Positions 51,579-60,680 of a stretch of DNA of 64,000 nucleotides are shown here, piece by piece. Position 1 is the first letter of the stretch. Every line of letters begins with the position of its first letter. The notes beneath the pieces are model-generated. The model ran no database searches. It had not been told where the DNA came from and was given only the letters and a program-made list of their open reading frames with translations. The translations under genes and the position numbers were made by a program. Origin of the DNA: Candidatus Obscuribacterales bacterium (GTDB lineage Bacteria; Cyanobacteriota; Vampirovibrionia; Obscuribacterales; Obscuribacteraceae); NCBI GenBank assembly GCA_019745415.1, contig JAIETF010000005.1:1-64000 (forward strand). Reading direction: 5' to 3'.

Positions 51579-53447
51579 ATGTCAAACTATAGACAGAAGC
51601 GAAGAAGAGGCGCTACAACCGTAGCTCTTATTCTTGTCATTGCTTTCTTTGTGATTTTACCGCTCGGGCTGCTCGGTTTTGAGTTTGCTCGTTATACCTT
51701 ACTATGTGCCCAGCTGCGATCGGTCACCGATGCCGCTACTTTAGCCGGCACTGCTGCTCTAGCTAGTTCACCGCCCGGCTATACTTATACGCAATTGCAC
51801 GATTTGGCCATGGATGTGGCTATACAGACCTTTGAACAGAACAGTGTTTTGACCACAAGCTTTAATAAGTCGAATGTGCAAATAGATCGCAATGCCGGTA
51901 GTCCCCTCGGCGCGCCGGCAGTCAATAAAGTCAATTTGAATTTCACATTGTTGGACAGCAGCGGCAAGCCGGTGCCTAATGGCAGCAAAGATGCAGTGAC
52001 TATGCGTTTGCAAGCTATTTATTCCGATAAGCCGGTATTTTCTTCATCTCTTTTGAACATTGGCTTGATCGAAACTGCCACTGCTGTATCAGACGGCGGC
52101 TTGCCCCAGCTTGATCTTTTTCTCTGTTTCGATGTTTCCGGTTCAATGGATGATCAAACACCGATTAGTCTGGTCAATCGATACTGGAACCCTGCCACCA
52201 GCACAGTGGAATACAAGTTGGTTTCCAGCGGCAAGTCAATTTATGATACTTTCTTGCCGACTTATACCGGTACCGGGTTGAACGCCGTGCCTCCTCAGAA
52301 CCTTTCTTATGGTGCTTACGGGGCTCCATCTAACAGCAAACCCTTCATCTTTTCAGAGTCCAGCTACCCCGCCGGCAATGCCCTTAAGGGCTTGAGAGGC
52401 AATCAGTTCACATATCCTGCCGGCAGCATACCAGGCTTACCCGCCGCAACTGTTTATCCGCCCGGCGCGCTCATCAATGAGCAGGGGTGGCCTCCGGGCA
52501 ATTTCGATCCTACTAATACGATCAATGCCAAAGGTAATGGTGTCGATGCCAATGCTTATGCCAACGGCTTCACCGATTTGATTGTGCCCGTCCCCAGTAT
52601 CGGTGCCTATGACTTTTCAAAATTTGAGACCTGTGTAGAGGCAGCCAGGGGCAATATGGAGAGCGATGCTATTTGTTTGCAGAGTCAAGGGGGGACAAAG
52701 ATAAACCCTAAGCTTCCCCCTCGGCAGCCCGGCTATTATGCCGCTTACTGGGCCCAGGTGGAGAAGACTCTTGACCCTATGGCTGCAGCCCGTCTGGCAG
52801 CTGGAAACTTCTTCTACACAATGAATATTTCAAGCAATGCCCATTTTGGTCTGAGCGCTTTTTCTGATCAAGCTGGAACCTCTGCCACATCTTACTGGCC
52901 TACTACTACTGCCAGTTGTGATCCGGCTTGGCTGCATGGAGGCAGCAATAACTATCCCGTGCCTCTGGTCAACTTAGACAAGAGTAAATCCAACTTTGAC
53001 GACGTAAACGACGCATTGAACGGTAAAGGTCCAATCTTGCCTTTGAGACCGACTGGTAAAACTAATATTGCCGACTCTTTGCAGTCGGCGCTGACTGAGT
53101 TGACCGACACGGCCAAGTATCGACCCCGCGCTAAGCGAGCCATTATCCTCTTTACCGATGGTGTACCCAATGAACCTGGCGGTAGCTCAGCGGCAGCCGA
53201 ATCTGCCGCCTTTGCCAAGGCTAGTTTAGCCAATACTAAAGGCATTCCCATTTATACAATCGGGCTTTCTCAAAACGCCACTATCAAACCCAAAGAAGAT
53301 GCATTCTTAGGTGATAATAAAGGCGGTTCGGGCAAAGGCATAGCCTTTATCTCTGGCAATAACGCCATATATGTGTCCGTGACTAAGTCTGCCGATCTCA
53401 ATAAGGCTTTTCAAACAATCGCTCGCAGTTTGGTGGTGTTGCAATGA
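51579..53447 (+). CDS. TadG-like protein with von Willebrand factor A domain
   Basis: The start at 51579 (MSNYRQKRRRG) has GGAG 8 nt upstream; an ATG at 51540 is also in frame. RRRGATTVALILVIAFFVILPLGLLGFEFARY is the TadG/Flp-type N-terminal helix. The VWA domain spans roughly 180-620, with the MIDAS motif DVSGSM (near 195), a large Gly/Asn/Pro-rich insertion (220-390), and the later FTDGVPNEPG. It is probably exposed at the surface and binds a divalent metal. It forms a tight series with the genes at 51007 and 53444 (4-bp overlap). Confidence 0.85.
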   Translation: MSNYRQKRRRGATTVALILVIAFFVILPLGLLGFEFARYTLLCAQLRSVTDAATLAGTAALASSPPGYTYTQLHDLAMDVAIQTFEQNSVLTTSFNKSNVQIDRNAGSPLGAPAVNKVNLNFTLLDSSGKPVPNGSKDAVTMRLQAIYSDKPVFSSSLLNIGLIETATAVSDGGLPQLDLFLCFDVSGSMDDQTPISLVNRYWNPATSTVEYKLVSSGKSIYDTFLPTYTGTGLNAVPPQNLSYGAYGAPSNSKPFIFSESSYPAGNALKGLRGNQFTYPAGSIPGLPAATVYPPGALINEQGWPPGNFDPTNTINAKGNGVDANAYANGFTDLIVPVPSIGAYDFSKFETCVEAARGNMESDAICLQSQGGTKINPKLPPRQPGYYAAYWAQVEKTLDPMAAARLAAGNFFYTMNISSNAHFGLSAFSDQAGTSATSYWPTTTASCDPAWLHGGSNNYPVPLVNLDKSKSNFDDVNDALNGKGPILPLRPTGKTNIADSLQSALTELTDTAKYRPRAKRAIILFTDGVPNEPGGSSAAAESAAFAKASLANTKGIPIYTIGLSQNATIKPKEDAFLGDNKGGSGKGIAFISGNNAIYVSVTKSADLNKAFQTIARSLVVLQ

Positions 53448-54229
53448 GAAAGATGGGAAATAAATGCCACGGCAGCACCACTATCGAGATTGCCGTCGCT
53501 TCACTGCTCTTTGTGGTTTTTGTTATTCTTGCTTTCGATATGCTGGTGGTCGTCTGGGGCTATTCGGTAGTCGACTCGGCTGCAAGAGACGCTGCCAGAG
53601 CGGCAGCCTCAACATCTAATGCGGCTGCAGGGTTGCAGGCTGCTCAACAGGCTGCCCTAGCTCACCGCACCGATGGCTATTTCGTTTCGCAGCCAAAAGT
53701 TTCAGCCACTGCCACCGATTTCATCTATGTCACGCCAGCTACCGGCTCTCCTTATGTGGCGGTCACCACCCGTGCCGATGTGAGGTTGCCTGTGCCGATT
53801 CAGTTTTTCGGAGCGCAGCTGAAAGATGGGCTTTTACCCTATGCCAGGACCTATACATTCCCAATTCTGGGTGTGCCATTTGTACCTGACCCGGGCTCGG
53901 GCGCGGCGCCACCGCCTGTGGTAGCGCCTCCGGCACCGGCTCCGGCTCCGGCACCGGCACCCGCTCCAGCCCCTGCGCCCAAACCGGCACCGGCACCCGC
54001 TCCAGCACCCGCGCCTAAACCGGCACCGGCACCCGCTCCAGCCCCCGCGCCCAAACCGGCACCGGCACCCGCTCCAGCACCTGCGCCTAAGCCGGCACCG
54101 GCACCCGCTCCAGCACCTGCGCCCAAACCGGCTCCAGCGCCAGCTCCCGCGCCCAAACCGGCGCCACCGCCACCACCGCCGCCGCCTCCTCCTCCACCGC
54201 CGCCGCCGCCAGCGCCTCCGGGAGGTTAG
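53444..54229 (+). CDS. TadE-like protein with long Pro-Ala-Lys repeat tail
   Basis: STTIEIAVASLLFVVFVILAFDMLVVVWGYSVVDSAARDAARAA (11-54) is a clear TadE N-terminal helix with its typical Glu and the following Ala-rich stretch. A beta-rich part to residue 150 is followed by about 100 residues built of KPAPAPAPAPAP units and a terminal polyproline run. Such a tail may span peptidoglycan or bind SH3-like domains. The gene overlaps the VWA gene by 4 bp. The tail is encoded by a 36-bp tandem repeat. Confidence 0.82.
   Translation: MRKMGNKCHGSTTIEIAVASLLFVVFVILAFDMLVVVWGYSVVDSAARDAARAAASTSNAAAGLQAAQQAALAHRTDGYFVSQPKVSATATDFIYVTPATGSPYVAVTTRADVRLPVPIQFFGAQLKDGLLPYARTYTFPILGVPFVPDPGSGAAPPPVVAPPAPAPAPAPAPAPAPAPKPAPAPAPAPAPKPAPAPAPAPAPKPAPAPAPAPAPKPAPAPAPAPAPKPAPAPAPAPKPAPPPPPPPPPPPPPPPPAPPGG
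53981..54124. repeat. 36-bp tandem repeat, four copies, encoding KPAPAPAPAPAP
   Basis: Units begin AAACCGGCACCGG or AAGCCGGCACCGG at 53981, 54017, 54053 and 54089 and differ at only a few third positions; a shorter unit follows at 54125. Near identity implies recent expansion and a likely length polymorphism. Confidence 0.92.
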
Positions 54230-54231
54230 AA

Positions 54232-54855
54232 ATGAAAGTAATCGGTCTTCTACTTGCTGCTTTGGCTTTGAGCGCTGCCGTGCTTGCCAGTATGACTTTC
54301 GTCAATGAATCGAATGATGCCTTGCGAGAAAGTAATCACTGGCAGCATCTGGAGAGCGAAAAGCTCTCGTTAGGCAGTCTCTATGCCCAGGGGAAACTCG
54401 ACCGCACCGGTAAGCGCCGCCTGGCCGCGGTTTACCGACAAGACGGGGAACTGGATAAAAGTGCCGCCCTGTTGCGGGCTCTGTGGATTGAACCTGCTTC
54501 GGCGGAGGACTTTAACAGAGATGCTCACGAACTTGCCTCTTTGTATAGTGAGATGGGTGCATTCGACAGCGCGCTGGAAAGCTATCGCAGTATTCTTGCT
54601 TTCAATAAGAAGCGTTTGTCTTTTGGTGATGCGCAGATTGGTCGCGACCTGAGTAATCTAGCTGTTTGTCAGTATCTGAAGGCTTGCTGCCAGAGTGAGC
54701 CGCTTGCCCGTCGCAAAGAGTTGCAGAAGTCTCTTAGCCTATACCTTGATGCCAGGCGATTTATTGTATCTGCCGACAATCTGACTGCAGAGAGTCGCAA
54801 GCAAATGCTTGAGGTTATAGATGACAACATGAAGTTGGCTCGTCTTGACTTGTAG
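54232..54855 (+). CDS. Membrane-anchored TPR-like protein
   Basis: The 207-residue protein opens with a signal anchor (VIGLLLAALALSAAVLASM). The rest is helical with TPR-like pairs: GKLDRTGKRRLAAVYRQDGELDKSAALLRALW and ELASLYSEMGAFDSALESYRSIL. The stop of the previous gene and this ATG are 2 nt apart, and GGAGG lies 6 nt before the ATG, so it belongs to the tad-like operon. It may be a periplasmic assembly factor like TadD, though shorter. Confidence 0.75.
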   Translation: MKVIGLLLAALALSAAVLASMTFVNESNDALRESNHWQHLESEKLSLGSLYAQGKLDRTGKRRLAAVYRQDGELDKSAALLRALWIEPASAEDFNRDAHELASLYSEMGAFDSALESYRSILAFNKKRLSFGDAQIGRDLSNLAVCQYLKACCQSEPLARRKELQKSLSLYLDARRFIVSADNLTAESRKQMLEVIDDNMKLARLDL

Positions 54856-54967
54856 ATAGCGATGAACTGCAGCATTCAGGCAACAGTAGGCAAACTGTTG
54901 ACACTAGCGCTAATTGCCTCTTGGGCTTTGTAGACTTTCTGTAAGCCTACAGAGGAGCTAGTCGGCA

Positions 54968-56407
54968 ATGGGAAGACTGTTTTCGAGAATAGGACCGTTT
55001 GCGAAATTAGGATCGGTTGCTAAGAAAAATAAGATTGGAGCGGCGCTATTGGCTCTCACTCTTTCTCAGTCTCTGTCTTTGACCAAGCCCACCTATGCGC
55101 AGGCACCGCCGACCCCATTGAAAGCCGGTTATTCAGCCGATCTTCTTGGTAAGGAGAGTTTGTCGGCTGCGTCCAGGCACTTTCAGGATGATCTGGATGG
55201 CAAAGATAGAAACGGTGCTGCCTTCGCTCTAGGAATAGGTCGCTTCCTTATGGCTGTGGAAGGTCTTGGGCAAGATCTGTACAAGTATGGCTTTAAGCCG
55301 GTTAGACGTATTGCCTTTATGAGTCTAGTAATAGGAGTAAACCCGAATCCTCGGACAATTACCTATAAAGAATTTCGTCTTTCTATCGAACGTTTTCTCT
55401 CTCGGCTAGGGCACAGTTTACAGGCTCTCGAGCTGATTGATGGCGATGTGAAAGTGCGTCTGCATTTTGGCAAAGTCAGACTTGATCTGAACGGAGACGG
55501 CGTGAGAGAACGCAACGAAACTCTCTATCGTGTTTATAGTAGATTGATGCGGCAAGAGGAAAGCCGGCTGGAGGCTTCAGCTGAGCAATTTGAAATTGCC
55601 TTTGATCGTGCCGACGTGCACTGGCTAAAAGGTTATTGTCATTTGCTTTCTGGCATTTGCGAGAGTCTACTGGCATATGACAGCAGTTCTTCTTTCGCAT
55701 TGGCGGCACCCATTTTCTTTAGCAATTCGCAATTGCCTACCGCCCAGTTTGGCGAGCCTGATATTTTTGATTTTGTGGGTCTGGTTCATACAATCAGTTG
55801 GCCCTTGATGACACAAGAGTCGAATCTTGTCATTCAAGATAAGGCACTATCGGCTTGTCCAGTCCCTCCGAAAGCAGCAGATTTTTTCAGTCCATCTGCT
55901 CGATCAGTTAGTTTGAACTTCGTCCCAGTAGGTGGAGCGGAGCGGCTGCGCTCTGCGCACAGTCATTTTTTGACTGTGGTTAAAGAGAGTCGGCTCACCT
56001 GGAAATATAGCAGAGAAGAAGTTGATGATGATTGTGAATGGTTGCCTAATCCTAAGCAGACCGGTGTGATTCCCGGCGTGAGGGTGACCGAAGAGATGAT
56101 CAATACTTGGATGTCTATAATGAGCGAAGGTGAGTCGCTCTTGCTTGGTGAGAAACTAATTCCGTTTTGGCGTGACTTCAAGGGGCAGAGCAAAGGTGCC
56201 TTTCGTGGAGAGGCACAAACTGGCTACGGCATTAACCTAAAGCGGTTTTTTCTTGAGCCTAGAAAGTTTGATCTTGTGCTTTGGGTGCAAGGCTCGGACG
56301 CTGTGCCTTACATTGAGCACGGACGTCTATCGCGTGGTCGGCAGTGGCGAACATGGCTGTCCGAATTTGGACCTAACTTCCCCGGCTTTGCCGCTTGGTT
56401 TAACTAG
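54968..56407 (+). CDS. Secreted hypothetical protein with an EF-hand/dockerin-like calcium loop
   Basis: A signal peptide with a long basic n-region (KIGAALLALTLSQSLSL, cleavage near AQA at about 46) starts the 479-residue protein. A loop DLNGDGVRERNE near residue 178 matches the DxNxDGxxxxxE calcium-binding pattern of dockerins and EF hands. The rest is helical, without a domain I recognise. GAGGAG lies 10 nt before the ATG. It follows the tad-like operon by 112 bp and faces a convergent gene 9 bp away. Confidence 0.7.
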   Translation: MGRLFSRIGPFAKLGSVAKKNKIGAALLALTLSQSLSLTKPTYAQAPPTPLKAGYSADLLGKESLSAASRHFQDDLDGKDRNGAAFALGIGRFLMAVEGLGQDLYKYGFKPVRRIAFMSLVIGVNPNPRTITYKEFRLSIERFLSRLGHSLQALELIDGDVKVRLHFGKVRLDLNGDGVRERNETLYRVYSRLMRQEESRLEASAEQFEIAFDRADVHWLKGYCHLLSGICESLLAYDSSSSFALAAPIFFSNSQLPTAQFGEPDIFDFVGLVHTISWPLMTQESNLVIQDKALSACPVPPKAADFFSPSARSVSLNFVPVGGAERLRSAHSHFLTVVKESRLTWKYSREEVDDDCEWLPNPKQTGVIPGVRVTEEMINTWMSIMSEGESLLLGEKLIPFWRDFKGQSKGAFRGEAQTGYGINLKRFFLEPRKFDLVLWVQGSDAVPYIEHGRLSRGRQWRTWLSEFGPNFPGFAAWFN

Positions 56408-56416
56408 CTTTGTCAA

Positions 56417-57493
56417 TTAGTTTTTCAAGCGCACCGATGAAACTATCGAGTTCCAAACTTGATTAGCTTCATTGTGATTGAGTCCGGCTGTAGTTAAACA
56501 AATAGCATAAACCTTTGCTTGTTTCTCGTCTTTTATGTAGGCTGATAAATGATGAACTTTACAGCCATTAGTTTCAAAAGTCGATTCTCGGACAATGCTT
56601 GGTAGACTGCCGCTGTCTCCCAGTTGCTTAGGTTCTTCTTTGATCTTTCTATAGTCATTGAGAGTGGCAAAATGTTTTTCTTCCAGTATTTCAGAAATTT
56701 GAGACAGTCCAAGTTCGTTATCGCCTTTGCCCCTATAGATATCTAGACCAATCACTTTTCCAGCTTCTTCATACACAGCCTTGAGGCAGTGATCATCACT
56801 ATCCATCACTTTTTCAATCAGTCTGGCTGGAAAGGCTAGGGACAAACGTCCGTCTTTGCTGGTCCAGGTGTTGGCGTTAGATTGACTATTCATCTTGTTT
56901 TGCCCGCCGGCAGCCGGATGATTCTGCTGGGGGCCGGCCGGCCTCGCGCCCGTTGAAGAGCTCGTTAAAGAACTGAGGGCTGCTTGCCATACCGAGCCAG
57001 CCGATGCTTGCGACTTAATAGGTCCGGTCAATGTCAAAAGCTTTGTGTCGCCGTTTTTTAGAAAAGCTTGCTTTTGAAAATATTCGGTATCTCCATGTTT
57101 GAAGGTAATCTCGCGCTCTACTGCTCTTTTATAGGGAGAAATTGAACGCAATAAACCATTGCTTCTAAAGCCTGGAAGTTTACTAAAAACAATCTCGTCT
57201 AGGGATTTTATACTGGTCTCTAGGCTCATTTCCTGCGGCAGGTCGAGTTTGGAAACGGCTAATTCTAAATAGCTAGAGCCGACCAGACCGCTTAATTTCA
57301 GCAGATTGTCTTTGTTGTCGCTGCTTGGCCCGATTGCTGTTTTCTGAAAACTTTGGGGATAGGTTAGCTTTAATCCATCTACTAAGGTAGTGGTCCATCC
57401 CCCGTTTGTCTGATCAGCTGCCGCGACTAGCCAGGCATTATTGACAATAAGGGCTAATGCAAATGCTGAGAATAAAGAACGACACTTGTACAT
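56417..57493 (-). CDS. Secreted protein with two tandem PsbP/DcrB-like domains
   Basis: The start at 57493 (MYKCRSLFSAFALALIV) gives a normal signal peptide and has AGGGAG 4 nt upstream; a longer frame to 57589 runs into the previous gene and lacks a signal. The mature protein has two similar halves: DGLKLTYPQSFQK...VWQAALSSL (residues 31-180) and DGRLSLAFPARLIEK...VWNSIVSSVRL (residues 215-357), joined by an Asn/Gln/Gly linker. That pattern is typical of PsbP/DcrB-type domains. The role is unknown. It follows the 1047-residue gene by 8 bp. Confidence 0.75.
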   Translation of the reverse strand: MYKCRSLFSAFALALIVNNAWLVAAADQTNGGWTTTLVDGLKLTYPQSFQKTAIGPSSDNKDNLLKLSGLVGSSYLELAVSKLDLPQEMSLETSIKSLDEIVFSKLPGFRSNGLLRSISPYKRAVEREITFKHGDTEYFQKQAFLKNGDTKLLTLTGPIKSQASAGSVWQAALSSLTSSSTGARPAGPQQNHPAAGGQNKMNSQSNANTWTSKDGRLSLAFPARLIEKVMDSDDHCLKAVYEEAGKVIGLDIYRGKGDNELGLSQISEILEEKHFATLNDYRKIKEEPKQLGDSGSLPSIVRESTFETNGCKVHHLSAYIKDEKQAKVYAICLTTAGLNHNEANQVWNSIVSSVRLKN

Positions 57494-57501
57494 AACACTC
57501 C

Positions 57502-60500
57502 CTATAGTTTGGAACTTGCACTGAAAGCCACTTCCGCCCCGGTAGCCGAGGGTCTGACTTCCAGCTTTACTATCTTCAGATTTTTCCATTTTTCATCTGC
57601 GAACAAATCTATGGTTCCTTTGTGCGATACCGGCACGGTGATTTGCCTTAGATGCGAGAGAATGACATGCTTTTCAGTCGACTTGAGTAAGCCTGCCCCC
57701 ACTTGTGACCAGTCTAGCTCCATGTCTTCCGGCAAAGGTAATTGCAGAGCAAGCTGATAATCAAGTTGGGATAGCTTACCGGCTTCTTTACTGAACTGAT
57801 ATTTGACCGTGCCGCTTCCTTGCAGATGTCCAGCCAGCTTCCATGGTTTGGTCTGCCATTTGTCTTTGCCGATGAAAAGTCCGCACTTTTCCACAGTGCC
57901 AAGCAAAACGGCGTCTGCCGAGGCTTTGAAATCAAGAATTCCGGGTCCGCGCGCTTTCATATCTAAGAGTTTGAGGTTCTCAACTTTTACTTCTTTGCCG
58001 ACAGCATTGCGATAACGCCAGTGCTTATTTTCTACCAGCACTTTGTTGAGCTTTAAGTCGAATTGGCTGGGTGTCTCGGTTTGAATAGCAGCGGCCAGGG
58101 CTTTATTAGTCACTAAAACTTGGCAGTTCTTAAGATTTAAATTGGAAGATTTATCACCTATCTTTAGATCTAGCCCCCGCACTCGTACGTCGGCTTCATC
58201 ATTCTTGAAGAGGGTGGAATGTTTTATATTGAAGTCGAGATCAGACTCCATTTCTATTTCGCCTTCGACGTCGATGCGCAGTCGCCCTTTTAGGTCTTCG
58301 AGCTGAGTGACTGTATCACCGAGTTTGAAGTTGGCAGTGCCAACGGCGATATCGATGGGCAGAGACATGGAAGTCTTTGTGCTCTTGTTCTTCTTCTGTA
58401 GGAGCATTTCGCTGGGCACCGAGAGTGTCGAATTGCCTTCTGCATTAAGGGCAAAAGAATTCTCACCCGACTGCCATTCAAAGCTCTTAAGATGGGCTTT
58501 CCCTTCTTTGAGGCTAAAGTCTAGGGTGCCGAACTTGTCGAAAGTAACAGGACCAATCAAGCCGTCTTCCAGTAAAAGGACTAGGTTTGAGTGTGCTTTG
58601 TTGATCGTGACGGCAATAGCTTTGGCTACTGCGGACCCTTCGGTCTCAAAATGAGTAATGCTCTCGCTGCCGGTCGTGTCTATATTTAGAATCGTGTGTA
58701 AGATTCCGGGCAGGGTCAGTTTCGATTGGTGGTTGCCGGTGCTGATATCACAGGCGGTGTCTGTCAGGTTCATCACACTATTGAGGAAGAGTGTCGGCTC
58801 CTTCAGCTCCTTCCTCTCCCAAGTAAGCTCTTTGATGTCAATTTCAGCGGTGCGGCTGAGTGATATAGATTGTTTGTTGTGACCAAAGTTGAATCGACAA
58901 TCTTCCAGTTTGATGTCCATATGGCGACTATCAATTATCAGGGGATGACTGGTATTAAGTCCTAGTTTCAGCCCTTTACCTCGTCCTTCGGCGATGAGAT
59001 AGAGCTTGGCATAACCACCGTTAAAGCGCACATCGACTTTCTTGCCGAGCCAGTCGCAGCCCTTCTCAAAGTTGAGATCAAAAACCAAATCTCCTTTATA
59101 GTTGAGGTCTTTGTCTATGGCCACATCGCTAAGAGTAATCGTCGAGTCTTGCCCAACAATGACGCTCTTTTCGCCGAAGCAGAGTTTTGCACCGGGTTTG
59201 AGTTCAAGCCTGGCGCTCTTTATCTGCATATTGGCGATGGTATCCCTTAAGCCTCCGTCATTCGAAGCAAGTTGCAGCAGATTGACAAAAAAGGCTCCTA
59301 GCCACTTGCCAAACTGCACTTCTCCAGAGGCTTTTCCTTCCTTTAGTTGAATTTCTTTCGGCACCGGCAGGGCGTTTACCGAGAATTCTTTGGAAGTGCG
59401 CAGAAAGCCGGTGGCAGACTTAGTCGAAATCGAATCGGCGCTCTCCACCGGCATTTCTACATCTACTTCAAAGTTAGTGTCGGGGCTGAAGCTCAATTGT
59501 TTGCCATTACTCCAATAGCTACCCGGCTTGAAAGAGCCTGAGGCGACGATCTTGATCTTGGAAGAGACGCTGAGCAGATTTTTCAGGTCGGGCTGCTTAA
59601 CCGGCAGAGCCACTTCGGCGGCCACTGTTTGCTTTTGTGGCAGATTTTTCACTGAACCAAGCAAGCTGTCTACAGAGCAGGCTGTCAAATTCATACAGGT
59701 TAAGACAATGAGCAGGGTTTGCGTGGTTCTTTTGATTTGCTCTATTGTCTCTTGTTTAAGAAGCGGCAGATATTTGAGTTTGGTCACCTTGAAGCCGGCG
59801 ATGCTCATCAAGGGCAGACTATCTCTAGTTAAGAAGAGACGATCTTGAAAGCGTCTAGCATTCTCGGTGGTCAATTCTGCCTTGTTCTGCAGGGACTTTT
59901 CTATATCGCTCTTTAGTTCTTCCAAAATGCGGCAGTTTTTGTTTTGAGTCAGTAAGCCCTTGATTAGCAGCCTAAACACAGGGCTTGCAGTCACCAGGGT
60001 GCAGCAAACGGCTGTTATGCCGGCTCCAAACAGAAAAATCTGAATCATTACCAGAATAGATATGAGGGTTAGCATCGGCACTAGAAACAACTGAATATAT
60101 TTCTTGCGAAAGAAATATTCGAAACTAACGTTTTGCCTGAGACAAAGAAAACGAGCTATGTCCAACTCCAGGTCTTCGATTTCGCCGGGGTACCAACTAT
60201 CATCCAGAGAGAGCTCGGGGGGATGCGCGCCGGCCATATCGTTCTCGTACTCATTTGCTTGCCTTGATAGACTCTCTGGATTTGGTCTGGCACCAGCTAC
60301 CGCTTCATGCCAGGGCATGCCCAAGGTCGCCGTGTCGTAAGCTTCTAGGTCGAGATTGGCGGCGCGTCTGTGAGCAGCGCGAATTGGCTCTAGCACTATA
60401 TCTGATACCAAAAGCACAAGCATGCCGGCTAGGGCGGATAGGTTCAAAAGTATGTTTGGAAAGCCTGCATCGGCTTTAGGAAAGAGAAAATGTCCCAATT

Positions 60501-60645
60501 GATAAATGATCAAGCAGACGATTAAGGGGCTAAAACCCAAGAGAATTTCGAGGTTACGGCCGTCGCGGGCATGCCCGAAAGCGGCTCGGTGCGCAGAAAG
60601 GTAATGCTTGAAAGACTCGTGATTTTTGCAGATGGTATTGGGCAC
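57502..60645 (-). CDS. Large membrane protein: N-terminal TM module joined to an AsmA/translocation-like beta region, with an internal lipobox
   Basis: The 1047-residue protein has TM segments near 35-52, 64-82 and 184-222 with a cytoplasmic-looking stretch between. A further hydrophobic segment (TLLIVLTCMNLTACS, 310-324) ends in a lipobox LTAC (Cys323). Beyond it about 720 residues are repetitive beta strands (LNLKNCQVLV, LKLNKVLVEN, DLKIGD) like AsmA or intermembrane lipid-transfer proteins. The second half looks like a lipoprotein of its own. Internal ATG 59808 precedes it but has no ribosome-binding site, so a fusion is more likely than two genes. GTG start. Confidence 0.72.
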   Translation of the reverse strand: MPNTICKNHESFKHYLSAHRAAFGHARDGRNLEILLGFSPLIVCLIIYQLGHFLFPKADAGFPNILLNLSALAGMLVLLVSDIVLEPIRAAHRRAANLDLEAYDTATLGMPWHEAVAGARPNPESLSRQANEYENDMAGAHPPELSLDDSWYPGEIEDLELDIARFLCLRQNVSFEYFFRKKYIQLFLVPMLTLISILVMIQIFLFGAGITAVCCTLVTASPVFRLLIKGLLTQNKNCRILEELKSDIEKSLQNKAELTTENARRFQDRLFLTRDSLPLMSIAGFKVTKLKYLPLLKQETIEQIKRTTQTLLIVLTCMNLTACSVDSLLGSVKNLPQKQTVAAEVALPVKQPDLKNLLSVSSKIKIVASGSFKPGSYWSNGKQLSFSPDTNFEVDVEMPVESADSISTKSATGFLRTSKEFSVNALPVPKEIQLKEGKASGEVQFGKWLGAFFVNLLQLASNDGGLRDTIANMQIKSARLELKPGAKLCFGEKSVIVGQDSTITLSDVAIDKDLNYKGDLVFDLNFEKGCDWLGKKVDVRFNGGYAKLYLIAEGRGKGLKLGLNTSHPLIIDSRHMDIKLEDCRFNFGHNKQSISLSRTAEIDIKELTWERKELKEPTLFLNSVMNLTDTACDISTGNHQSKLTLPGILHTILNIDTTGSESITHFETEGSAVAKAIAVTINKAHSNLVLLLEDGLIGPVTFDKFGTLDFSLKEGKAHLKSFEWQSGENSFALNAEGNSTLSVPSEMLLQKKNKSTKTSMSLPIDIAVGTANFKLGDTVTQLEDLKGRLRIDVEGEIEMESDLDFNIKHSTLFKNDEADVRVRGLDLKIGDKSSNLNLKNCQVLVTNKALAAAIQTETPSQFDLKLNKVLVENKHWRYRNAVGKEVKVENLKLLDMKARGPGILDFKASADAVLLGTVEKCGLFIGKDKWQTKPWKLAGHLQGSGTVKYQFSKEAGKLSQLDYQLALQLPLPEDMELDWSQVGAGLLKSTEKHVILSHLRQITVPVSHKGTIDLFADEKWKNLKIVKLEVRPSATGAEVAFSASSKL

Positions 60646-60680
60646 TATTTCTTCTCTGGCGCTCTTGATTCTCTGGCTGC

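Noticed and set aside
53851-54156. Minus-strand ORF of repeated Gly-Ala
   Set aside because: It is the antisense of the Pro-Ala repeat tail; repeats keep all frames open.
54881-54900. Inverted repeat CAACAGT/ACTGTTG
   Set aside because: Seven base pairs without a T run; too weak to call a terminator or operator.
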